A stretch of 6,056 nucleotides of DNA from Paludibacteraceae bacterium (GTDB lineage: Bacteria > Bacteroidota > Bacteroidia > Bacteroidales > Paludibacteraceae), in the NCBI GenBank assembly GCA_017960065.1, contig JAGCZK010000029.1, positions 1-6,056 on the forward strand, in the 5' to 3' direction. Shown one piece after another: positions 1-5,996 of the stretch. Under the pieces are notes generated by a model. The model was given only the letters and a program-made list of their open reading frames with translations, was not told where the DNA came from and made no database searches. The stretch's first letter is position 1; every line of letters starts with the position of its first letter. Made by a program: the position numbers and the translations under genes.

Positions 1-634
1 CGTACATGGGGTAGGCCTTCCACTGGGTACCCGTACGGTGGTGCGGGTAGTCGGTGATGATGCGGTACATGATCGGATCGCGGAAGTGCATGTTGGGCGA
101 CGCCATGTCAATCTTGGCGCGCAGCACCATGCTTCCGGCCGGAATTTCGCCGGTGTTCATTTTCTTGAACAGGGCCAGGTTCTCTTCGATCGGGCGGTTG
201 CGGTAGGGGCTTTCGGTACCGGGCTCGGTCGGGGTGCCTTTCTGTTTGGCGATTTCTTCGGCCGACTGCTCATCGACATAGGCCTTGCCGTCCTGAATCA
301 GACGGATGGCCAGGTCCCAAAGATTTTGAAAGTAGTCGGAGGCGTAATAGACGTTGCCCCATTTGAATCCCAACCATTGGATATCTTCCTGAATCGAATC
401 CACATATTCGACATCTTCCTTGGTGGGGTTGGTGTCGTCGAAGCGCAGGTTGCAGACGCCGCCGTATTTTTGGGCGATGCCGAAGTCCATGCAGATGGCT
501 TTGGCATGGCCGATGTGCAAGTAGCCGTTGGGCTCGGGCGGGAAACGGGTTTGGATGCGTCCGTCGTTTTTGCCTTCTTGCAAATCTTTTTCTACAATGG
601 CTTCGATGAAGTTCAGCGATTTGGCTTCTTCCAT
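1..634 (-). CDS. glnS: Glutaminyl-tRNA synthetase, N-terminal part (cut by window edge)
   Basis: Class I aminoacyl-tRNA synthetase that charges tRNA-Gln with glutamine in the cytoplasm, using ATP. The window holds the first 211 codons, against about 550 in the family; the reading frame is still open at base 2. The N-terminal catalytic Rossmann fold is clear: residues 31-45 read RFPPEPNGYLHIGHAKA, with the ATP-binding HIGH signature at 40-43, and RFDDTNP follows at 64-70. Both sit at the same residue numbers as in E. coli GlnS. LRAKIDMASP and a DPIMYRI segment further on also fit GlnS and argue against GluRS. The KMSKS-like loop and the anticodon-binding barrels lie outside the window. The ATG at 634-632 is chosen because it aligns with the family start. 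It is 19 nt after the lpxA stop, with no Shine-Dalgarno sequence and no obvious promoter, so co-transcription with the lpx genes is inferred. Identity is very secure. Confidence 0.96.
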   Translation of the reverse strand, partial: MEEAKSLNFIEAIVEKDLQEGKNDGRIQTRFPPEPNGYLHIGHAKAICMDFGIAQKYGGVCNLRFDDTNPTKEDVEYVDSIQEDIQWLGFKWGNVYYASDYFQNLWDLAIRLIQDGKAYVDEQSAEEIAKQKGTPTEPGTESPYRNRPIEENLALFKKMNTGEIPAGSMVLRAKIDMASPNMHFRDPIMYRIITDYPHHRTGTQWKAYPMY

Positions 635-653
635 AGTGGGTGGTTTTATGGGG

Positions 654-1418
654 TTATCCTTTGATGATTCCGCGGTCGGCGTGGCGCACAAAGTCGATGA
701 TGGCGTCGCGTTCGGCCGTTTGCGGAACGGTTTCCAGAATTTTTTCAATGGCCTGGGTGGTGTTGAGCCCGGCGTTGTAAATCAGGCGGTAGGTGTTTTC
801 GATCGACTCGATCTGCTCGCGGCTGAAGTTGCGGCGACGCAGGCCGATCAGGTTGATGCCCGCATAGTTCAAGGGGTCGCGGCCGGCCGTGATATAAGGC
901 GGTACGTCTTTGCTGGTGCGCGAGCCGCCCTGCATGATGATGTGGGCGCCGATGTGGCAGAACTGGTGAATCAGGCAGTTGCCGCTTAGAATCGCCCAGT
1001 CGTCAATCACCACTTCGCCGGCAATTTGGGTGGCGTTGCCGATGATGATGTTGTTGCCCAGTTTGCAGTCGTGGGCGATGTGCGAATAGGCCATGATGAG
1101 GTTGGTGCTGCCGACGATGGTCGTTCCCTTCGAGGCGGTGCCGCGGTTGACGGTCACACATTCGCGGATGGTGGTGTTGTCACCGATGACCGCGGTGGTT
1201 TCTTCACCTCTGAACTTGAGGTCTTGCGGAATGCCGGCGATGACAGCTCCCGGGAAGATGCGGCAGTTTTTGCCGATTCGGGCACCCGACAGCACGACGG
1301 CATGCGGAAAAATATGCGTGCCGGCGCCGATTTCGACGTTGTCGTCGATGTAGGCGAAGTCGTCGATTTGTACGTTTTCTCCAATTTTAGCGTTCGGATG
1401 AACAAAAGCGTTATTCAT
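654..1418 (-). CDS. lpxA: UDP-N-acetylglucosamine O-acyltransferase (LpxA)
   Basis: Catalyses the first step of lipid A synthesis in the cytoplasm: transfer of a 3-hydroxyacyl chain from ACP to the 3-OH of UDP-GlcNAc. At 254 residues it is close to the family norm (262 in E. coli). Residues 1 to about 185 are left-handed beta-helix hexapeptide repeats (for example ARIGKNCRIFPGAVI), followed by a helical C-terminal domain starting at GLRRRNFSRE (192-201). The catalytic histidine should be H116 in SHIAHDC (E. coli H125), with H113, K68, H151-Q152 and R195/R196 matching other E. coli substrate-site residues. E. coli H144 is replaced by E135. The residue aligned with the E. coli acyl-length ruler Gly173 is G164, which leaves room for a long chain, consistent with the C15-C17 hydroxy acids of Bacteroidales lipid A. 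Alignments are from memory. The gene starts 16 nt after the lpxC-fabZ stop, so it is surely in the same operon. LpxA rather than LpxD is shown by PQDLKFRGE and the length. Confidence 0.97.
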   Translation of the reverse strand: MNNAFVHPNAKIGENVQIDDFAYIDDNVEIGAGTHIFPHAVVLSGARIGKNCRIFPGAVIAGIPQDLKFRGEETTAVIGDNTTIRECVTVNRGTASKGTTIVGSTNLIMAYSHIAHDCKLGNNIIIGNATQIAGEVVIDDWAILSGNCLIHQFCHIGAHIIMQGGSRTSKDVPPYITAGRDPLNYAGINLIGLRRRNFSREQIESIENTYRLIYNAGLNTTQAIEKILETVPQTAERDAIIDFVRHADRGIIKG

Positions 1419-1434
1419 ATTGCTGTTCGAATTG

Positions 1435-2814
1435 TTATTTGTGAGCGATTTGTGCCATGAGCTTGGCTTCGGTAACCAAGGTCTTGCCTACGTATGCTTT
1501 GGCGATCAGCGTGCCGATTCCGCGGTGCAGGCCGCCGTCGAGGGTGACTTGCATGACGACGGTGTCGCCCGGTTTCACTTTTTGGCGGAAACGCACCTCG
1601 TCGATGCGCAAAAAATAGGTGGCGTATTCAGAGGCGTCGGGCTTGTCGTGCAAAAGCAGCACGCCTCCGGCCTGAGCCATCGATTCGATAATCAGAACAC
1701 CCGGCATGATGGCCTCCATGGGGAAGTGGCCGTGAAAGACCGCTTCGTCGCTGGTAATGTTTTTGACGGCGATGACGGTTTGTCCTTCGATGGAAACCAC
1801 CTTGTCCACCAGCAGCATGGGCCAGCGGTGCGGCAGGATGCGTTTGATGGCGTCGGTGTCGTACATGGGCTTTTGGTTGGGGTCATAGACCGGGGCCTCC
1901 GATTCTTGCTTGGCCATCAGCTTGCAGAGGTGCCGGGCCACTTCGGTGTTGGCCGTGTGTCCGGGACGGGTGGCGATGACCTTGCCGATAATCGGGTGGC
2001 CGATGAGGGCGAGGTCGCCAATCAGGTCGAGCAGTTTGTGGCGGGCAGGCTCGTTGGCAAAGGCCAGCGGCCGGGGGTTGACATAGCCGAGCTTGTCGAT
2101 TTTCATCGACGGCATGCCCAGCAGGTTGGTCAGGTGGTCGATCGACGCCTGGTCGGTTTCTTTGTCGTAGATGACGATGGCGTTGTCGAGGTCGCCGCCC
2201 TTGATGAGGTTGTGCTTGAGCAGGGGCTCGATTTCGCGCACAAACACGAAGGTGCGGGCCGCCGCTATCTGGGCGTCGTAGTCATCGAGCGAGTTGAGGT
2301 CGGCGAACTGGTTGCTCAGTACGGGCGAGTCGAACTCGATCATCGTGCAGACGCTGAATTTGTCGTCGGGCAGGAAGAGGAGCGACGAACCGTTGCCGGT
2401 TTTGAACTCCATCTTTTCGCTGACTCTGAAATAGTTCTTTTCGGCGTTTTGGGTTTCGACGCCCACGCGTTGGAGCTCTTGCACGTAGGGCAGGGCGCTA
2501 CCGTCGAGAATCGGCACCTCGGGTCCGTTGACACGGATGGTGCAGTTGTCGATGCCGTGGGCGAAAAGAGCCGACATGGCGTGTTCGATGGTGGAAATGA
2601 CCGCTTCGCCGTTTTTCAAGACGGTTCCGCGTTCGGTCTGTGCCACATACAGCGCGTTTGCCGGAATCTCGGGTTGGCCCTCCAGGTCGCTGCGGACAAA
2701 ACGGATGCCGCTGTTTTCGGCGGCCGGCAGAAATTCGGCGGTGGTGACCAGACCGGTGTGAAGCCCTTTCCCCGAAAGGGAGAAAGTACTTTTTATAGTG
2801 GTTTGCTTAGCCAT
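1435..2814 (-). CDS. lpxC-fabZ: Bifunctional LpxC deacetylase / FabZ dehydratase fusion
   Basis: One 459-residue protein with two enzymes. Residues 1 to about 302 are LpxC, the Zn-dependent UDP-3-O-acyl-GlcNAc deacetylase that commits the cell to lipid A. Visible are GKGLHTG (15-21), IEHAMSAL with E77 and zinc ligand H78, NGPEVPILDGSA (96-107), and H259/D263 (zinc) with D267 and H286, matching E. coli H79, H238, D242, D246 and H265. A short linker (about 303-320) leads to FabZ, the 3-hydroxyacyl-ACP dehydratase of fatty-acid elongation, with ILPHRWPMLLVD (326-337), FHGHFP with catalytic H363, and IIESMAQ with catalytic E377; the 14-residue His-Glu spacing equals that of E. coli FabZ. Both active sites look intact. 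No stop or frame change separates the domains, so this is a true fusion, a known Bacteroidota arrangement. The ATG at 2814-2812 lies inside the end of lpxD (8-nt overlap), which suggests translational coupling. FabZ and LpxA/LpxD compete for 3-hydroxyacyl-ACP, so fusing FabZ to LpxC would fix their ratio (inference). Confidence 0.98.
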   Translation of the reverse strand: MAKQTTIKSTFSLSGKGLHTGLVTTAEFLPAAENSGIRFVRSDLEGQPEIPANALYVAQTERGTVLKNGEAVISTIEHAMSALFAHGIDNCTIRVNGPEVPILDGSALPYVQELQRVGVETQNAEKNYFRVSEKMEFKTGNGSSLLFLPDDKFSVCTMIEFDSPVLSNQFADLNSLDDYDAQIAAARTFVFVREIEPLLKHNLIKGGDLDNAIVIYDKETDQASIDHLTNLLGMPSMKIDKLGYVNPRPLAFANEPARHKLLDLIGDLALIGHPIIGKVIATRPGHTANTEVARHLCKLMAKQESEAPVYDPNQKPMYDTDAIKRILPHRWPMLLVDKVVSIEGQTVIAVKNITSDEAVFHGHFPMEAIMPGVLIIESMAQAGGVLLLHDKPDASEYATYFLRIDEVRFRQKVKPGDTVVMQVTLDGGLHRGIGTLIAKAYVGKTLVTEAKLMAQIAHK

Positions 2815-3865
2815 TCTGACTGTCTAATTGGGCTTTTAAGGCCTTGAGTTCTTTTTCGAGTTCGTAAACGGTGCGCGACAACTCGGGCAGGTTGCGATAA
2901 ACGGCAAACGAGCGGCGGGCCTTGTTGATGGGCTGCGCCGGAATGCCTTGGAAAATCTGCCCCGGTTCGCGGGTGCTGTTGGTGATACCCGTATAGGCGG
3001 CGATGGTGGTGTTGTCGTCGATGTGCAGGTGTCCGATGATGCCCGAAAGGCCTCCCACAATGCAGTTCTTGCCGATTTTGGTCGAGCCGGCCACACCGGA
3101 GCATCCGGCCATGGCCGAGTTTTCGCCGACTTCGACGTTGTGGGCGATTTGCACCTGGTTGTCGAGCTTGACGCCCTTGTGCAGGATGGTGGGGCCCATG
3201 CTGCCACGGTCGATGGTGGTGGTGGCGCCGATTTCAACGTCGTCTTCCAAAATCACATTGCCGTTTTGCGGCATCTTGAAGTACGAGCCGTCGTCTTGTT
3301 TGGCGAATCCGAATCCGTCGGAACCGATGACGCTGTTGGCATGCAGGATGCAGCGGTTGCCGATGACGCATCCGTGATAAATGACCACGCCGTTATAGAG
3401 AATGCAGTCGGTGCCGATTTTCGTTTTTTCGTTCACCGCCACATGCGAGTACACTTGGGTGTTGTCACCGATTTCGACTTCGTCGCCGATATAGACGAAG
3501 GGGCCGATGTAGCAGTTCTTGCCGATTTTGGCGGTTTTGGAGATGACGGCCGTGGGGTCGATGCCCTTCTTTACCGTCTTGTTTTGCGCTTCGGCGTATT
3601 GCAGGAGTTGGGCCAGGGCCAGGTAGGCGTCCGGAACGCGGATGAGGGTGGCCTGGGGTTGTGCGGTCAGCTTCAAGTCGTTATTGACCAATACAATGCT
3701 CGATTGTGTGTTGTACAGGTAATGTTCGTATTTGGGGTTGGACAAGAAGGAGAGCATACCACTTTTCCCCTCTTCGATTTTGGCGTACCCGAAGACCTTT
3801 ACCGTAGCGTCTCCTTCAACGACACCACCCAGCATCTTCGCCAATTCTTGCGCTGAAATTTCCAT
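2807..3865 (-). CDS. lpxD: UDP-3-O-(3-hydroxyacyl)glucosamine N-acyltransferase (LpxD)
   Basis: Third enzyme of lipid A synthesis: N-acylates UDP-3-O-acyl-glucosamine using 3-hydroxyacyl-ACP, giving the diacyl precursor. At 352 residues it matches the family (about 340-350). Residues 1 to about 100 form the LpxD N-terminal domain, including GMLSFLSNPKYEHYLY (36-51). Hexapeptide beta-helix repeats run from about 101 to 310, and the C-terminus is a charged helix (about 328-350). The catalytic histidine is H242 in QIAHNVEVG (E. coli H239); H279 in GIIGH matches E. coli H276. I chose the ATG at 3865-3863 (MEISAQELAK). The same frame opens at 3904, but that adds 13 residues the family lacks and would place the predicted -10-like box inside the gene. 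It is the first gene of its transcription unit and overlaps lpxC-fabZ by 8 nt. Two exact 20-nt DNA repeats lie in the hexapeptide region. Confidence 0.97.
   Translation of the reverse strand: MEISAQELAKMLGGVVEGDATVKVFGYAKIEEGKSGMLSFLSNPKYEHYLYNTQSSIVLVNNDLKLTAQPQATLIRVPDAYLALAQLLQYAEAQNKTVKKGIDPTAVISKTAKIGKNCYIGPFVYIGDEVEIGDNTQVYSHVAVNEKTKIGTDCILYNGVVIYHGCVIGNRCILHANSVIGSDGFGFAKQDDGSYFKMPQNGNVILEDDVEIGATTTIDRGSMGPTILHKGVKLDNQVQIAHNVEVGENSAMAGCSGVAGSTKIGKNCIVGGLSGIIGHLHIDDNTTIAAYTGITNSTREPGQIFQGIPAQPINKARRSFAVYRNLPELSRTVYELEKELKALKAQLDSQNG
3062..3081 (-). repeat. 20-bp direct repeat, downstream copy, in lpxD
   Basis: Identical to 3512-3531. It encodes KIGKNC (residues 263-268) within the LpxD hexapeptide beta-helix. 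The identity comes from repeated protein motifs with the same codon choices, not from a mobile element. A diverged relative lies in lpxA near 1262-1281 (RIGKNC). Confidence 0.85.
3512..3531 (-). repeat. 20-bp direct repeat, upstream copy, in lpxD
   Basis: Exact partner of 3062-3081, in the same orientation and 450 bp away (150 codons, in frame). It encodes KIGKNC at LpxD residues 113-118. Recombination between the copies would delete 150 codons in frame and remove the catalytic H242. Confidence 0.85.
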
Positions 3866-3881
3866 CGTAAAAATTTTTGTG

Positions 3882-3913
3882 CAAAGATACGAGTATATTG
3901 CCACAATGGCAAA
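3882..3913 (-). promoter_or_regulatory. Predicted Bacteroides-type promoter of the lpxD operon
   Basis: Read on the minus strand, TTTG (3913-3910) is followed after 20 nt by TATCTTTG (3889-3882). This fits the Bacteroidetes housekeeping sigma consensus TTTG, N19-21, TAnnTTTG. Transcription would begin around 3877-3874, leaving a very short, A/T-rich leader of roughly 10 nt before the lpxD ATG at 3865, with no Shine-Dalgarno sequence. The site lies just downstream of a terminator-like hairpin, where a new unit must start. This promoter also supports the lpxD start at 3865 over the in-frame ATG at 3904. Confidence 0.8.
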
Positions 3914-3921
3914 TATTTGCC
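3898..3921. promoter_or_regulatory. Palindromic operator-like element over the lpxD -33 box
   Basis: Bases 3908-3921 form a perfect 14-bp palindrome, GGCAAATATTTGCC. A further half-site, TTGCCA at 3898-3903, forms an inverted repeat with TGGCAA at 3907-3912 across a 3-nt spacer. Three related half-sites thus alternate in orientation over 24 bp, covering the predicted TTTG element (3910-3913). Symmetric sites over a promoter are typical of dimeric repressor or activator binding. No regulator is known to me for this site, so function is inferred; chance symmetry in A/T-rich DNA is the alternative. Confidence 0.4.
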
Positions 3922-3925
3922 CAAC

Positions 3926-3953
3926 AAAAAACCGCCTTATTTCGGCAGGCGGT
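3926..3953 (-). terminator. Rho-independent terminator at the end of the HD gene
   Basis: On the minus strand, ACCGCC (3953-3948) pairs with GGCGGT (3936-3931) around an 11-nt loop, and the stem runs directly into six T residues (3931-3926). The stem and loop include the last codons and the TAA (3939-3937) of the HD-protein gene, so termination overlaps the coding end. It separates the prfA-pyrF-HD unit from the lpxD promoter just downstream. The stem is only 6 bp but GC-rich. Confidence 0.75.
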
Positions 3954-5157
3954 AATAACTGAAGTAGTGCTTGGTCATTTTTCGCGAAAGCAGCTGAATG
4001 TCAAACATGTCGGAGGCTTCCGAAATGCTTTTGGCACTGCCGTCGTTGTACAGGATGTCGATGCCGGTTTCGTTGTCTTTGTACAGGTGGGTCGATACTT
4101 TGTTTTCGAAATACAGGAAACTGACCTCCTCGTCGTTCAGGCCGAGCGCGTCTTTCAACTCGCTCACTTGCGATTCGATGCGTTCTTTGCCAAACGGCTT
4201 GTTCGAAATCTCGAGGCGGAAGATGTTGCGGTTCACCATGCCGGAGCTCAGGAGCGACAACACTTTGTCGGGGTGTTTCTGCCAAGCCTTGAGGGCCACC
4301 CAGATATCCGAATCGTCGAGCTGCCGGAAGGCTTCGAGGCTCTCGTCGTTGACTTGGCCGGCGCTCTGGCGCAAAAAGTATTTGAGGGCGTCGGTGGCGT
4401 ACAGGTCGGCTCCCCGTTGCTCGAGCCAGCGGGCGCGGTCGAGGGTTTTGCGCAGCATGTGGTCGGCGGCGAAGGCGGTTTTATGAAAATAGACCTGCCA
4501 GTACATCAGCCGGCGGCTCATCAAAAAGTTTTCGATGGAGTAGATGCCTTTGGCATCGACCACCAGTTTGTCGTTTTGGATGTTGAGCATCTTGATGATG
4601 CGGGCCGAACCGATGTTGCCCTCGCTCACGCCCGAAAAGAAACTGTCGCGGCGCAGGTAGTCGAGGCGGTCCATGTCGAGCTGCCCCGAAACCAGCTCGT
4701 GCAAGAAGCGTTTGGGGTATTGGTCGCGCAGAATCTGCAGGGTGATGTCGAGTTGCCCGCCGAAGCTGCGGTTGAGCTGTTCGATGATGGCCAACCCGAC
4801 CTCTTCGTGCGAAATCTGGTCGAAAAACCAGCCTTCGAGTGTATGCGAAAACGGCCCGTGCCCGATGTCGTGGAGCAGAATGGCGGCATACACGCCGTCG
4901 GCCTCGGCATCGGTGATTTCGTGGCCTTTTTCGCGCAGGGTCTTGACGGCCTCGGTCATCAGATGCAGGGCTCCCAGCGAATGCTGGAAACGGGTGTGCT
5001 GGGTTCCCGGATAAACGTAAAAGGTCATTCCCAACTGCTTGATGCGGGTCATCCGTTGGACAAATGGATGTTGCAACAGTTTGAATATCAGTTCGCTCGG
5101 CAGATTGATAAAGCCGAAGACCGGGTCGTTGACGATTTTACGCTTGTTGGTGGCCAT
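3937..5157 (-). CDS. HD-domain phosphohydrolase, SAMHD1/dGTPase-like (COG1078-type)
   Basis: A 406-residue cytoplasmic protein of the HD superfamily, probably a metal-dependent (deoxy)nucleoside triphosphate triphosphohydrolase; its substrate is unproven. The metal-binding set is complete: H59 (in TRFQHSLGA), H96-D97 (in LLHDIGHGPFSH) and D163 (in QLDMDRLDYLRRD). By recalled alignment these match SAMHD1 H167, H206, D207 and D311. SAMHD1 active-site H210, H215, H233, Y315 and D319 also have counterparts at H100, H105, H117, Y167 and D171. The C-terminal half (about 180-406) has no motif I can name and ends in YFSYYRLPK. I chose the ATG at 5157-5155 (MATNKRKIVNDPVFGFI). The frame opens earlier at 5265, but that would overlap pyrF by over 100 nt and add a basic tail typical of an out-of-frame read. 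The pyrF TGA and this ATG are 1 nt apart, so translation is probably coupled. A housekeeping role in nucleotide balance fits the pyrF neighbour better than defence. Confidence 0.88.
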   Translation of the reverse strand: MATNKRKIVNDPVFGFINLPSELIFKLLQHPFVQRMTRIKQLGMTFYVYPGTQHTRFQHSLGALHLMTEAVKTLREKGHEITDAEADGVYAAILLHDIGHGPFSHTLEGWFFDQISHEEVGLAIIEQLNRSFGGQLDITLQILRDQYPKRFLHELVSGQLDMDRLDYLRRDSFFSGVSEGNIGSARIIKMLNIQNDKLVVDAKGIYSIENFLMSRRLMYWQVYFHKTAFAADHMLRKTLDRARWLEQRGADLYATDALKYFLRQSAGQVNDESLEAFRQLDDSDIWVALKAWQKHPDKVLSLLSSGMVNRNIFRLEISNKPFGKERIESQVSELKDALGLNDEEVSFLYFENKVSTHLYKDNETGIDILYNDGSAKSISEASDMFDIQLLSRKMTKHYFSYYRLPK

Positions 5158-5158
5158 A

Positions 5159-5983
5159 TCAGCGGATTTTTTGGAGCAGTTGTGCCATTTCTTCCTGAAC
5201 TTTTTGGGCGGCCTGGCGGGCGGCTTGCGCAAAGTTTTCGGTGTTGTCGGCATAGATGATGGCACGCGAAGAGTTGACCAGCAGACCGCACTGGCGGTTC
5301 ATGCCGTTTTCGGCGACTGCCTGCAGGCTGCCGCCCTGTGCGCCTACGCAGGGTACGAGCAAAAAGTGGTCGGGGATGATGGCGCGGATGTCTTTGAGCA
5401 TCTCGGCCTTAGTGGCGCCCACCACATACATCAGGTTGTCGGGCGTACCCCATTTTTGCGAGGTTTCGAGCACCTTTTCGAAGAGCTTTTTGCCGTTGGT
5501 GTCTTCGGTAAACTGAAAGTCGAACGCCCCCTTGTTGGAGGTCAGGGCAAGCAGGGTGACCCATTTGCCTTCGTAGGTCATAAAGGGGCTTACGCTGTCT
5601 TCGCCCATATAGGGGGCGACGGTCACGCTGTCGAAATCCATGTTGCCGAAGAACGTGCGGGCATACATGGCCGAGGTGTTGCCGATGTCGCCGCGTTTGG
5701 CGTCGGCAATGATGAACTGGTCGGGGTAGTTGGCGCGGATGTATTCTACGGTACGCTCCAACACTTCCCAGCCTTCGGTCCCCATGCTCTCGTAAAAGGC
5801 CAGGTTGGGCTTGTAGGCGACGCAGAGGTCGGCGGTGGCGTCGATAATGGCTTTGTTGAAACGAAACATGGCGTCGTCTTCTTCAAACAGACTTTCGGGG
5901 ATTTTCTGAATGTCGGTGTCGAGTCCTACACAGAGGAACGACTGTTTTTTCAGGATGTTTTCGAATAATTGTTCGCGTGTCAT
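5159..5983 (-). CDS. pyrF: Orotidine 5'-phosphate decarboxylase (PyrF, type 2)
   Basis: Last step of de novo UMP synthesis: decarboxylates orotidine monophosphate in the cytoplasm, without cofactor. The product has 274 residues, the usual size of the longer type-2 PyrF subfamily and longer than E. coli PyrF (245). Residues 16-24 (FLCVGLDTD) form the first barrel strand with the substrate-contacting Asp. K58 in AYKPNLAFYE and the D94-A-K96-R-G-D99 signature (ADAKRGDIGNT, 93-103) supply the Asp-Lys-Asp-Lys catalytic network. LVPCVGAQGG and the later GLLVNSSRAII segment fit the phosphate-binding end of the TIM barrel. I chose the ATG at 5983-5981 (MTREQLFENI). The frame is open to 6028, but that would add 15 residues overlapping the end of prfA. 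The gap from the prfA stop is 13 nt, without a Shine-Dalgarno sequence or an evident promoter, so it is likely read from upstream. Confidence 0.97.
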   Translation of the reverse strand: MTREQLFENILKKQSFLCVGLDTDIQKIPESLFEEDDAMFRFNKAIIDATADLCVAYKPNLAFYESMGTEGWEVLERTVEYIRANYPDQFIIADAKRGDIGNTSAMYARTFFGNMDFDSVTVAPYMGEDSVSPFMTYEGKWVTLLALTSNKGAFDFQFTEDTNGKKLFEKVLETSQKWGTPDNLMYVVGATKAEMLKDIRAIIPDHFLLVPCVGAQGGSLQAVAENGMNRQCGLLVNSSRAIIYADNTENFAQAARQAAQKVQEEMAQLLQKIR

Positions 5984-5996
5984 ATCGTGTGATTTT

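Noticed and set aside
1420..2847. 475-codon open frame on the plus strand opposite lpxC-fabZ
   Set aside because: It is fully antisense to a gene with two complete sets of catalytic residues, and its composition (rich in V, G, D, H, F) is that of a reverse-frame shadow in GC-rich DNA. No recognisable domain.
2948..3856. 302-codon open frame on the plus strand opposite lpxD, and similar ones at 38-664, 528-989, 1026-1460 and 5039-5968
   Set aside because: All lie antisense to well-identified genes. The repeated FADFDVV-like segments are the reverse complement of hexapeptide repeats, not a repeat protein.
3866..3904. Longer lpxD start at 3904 (13 extra residues)
   Set aside because: The family begins at the MEIS-like methionine, and the extension would contain the predicted TATCTTTG promoter element, so it would not be on the mRNA.
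3877..5259. 460-codon open frame on the plus strand opposite the HD gene
   Set aside because: Same shadow pattern. It covers the terminator and the lpxD promoter and shows no domain.
5158..5265. Longer HD-protein start at 5265 (36 extra residues)
   Set aside because: The extension lies out of frame within the end of pyrF, is rich in K, P and R, and has no family counterpart; the ATG 1 nt after the pyrF stop is the natural start.
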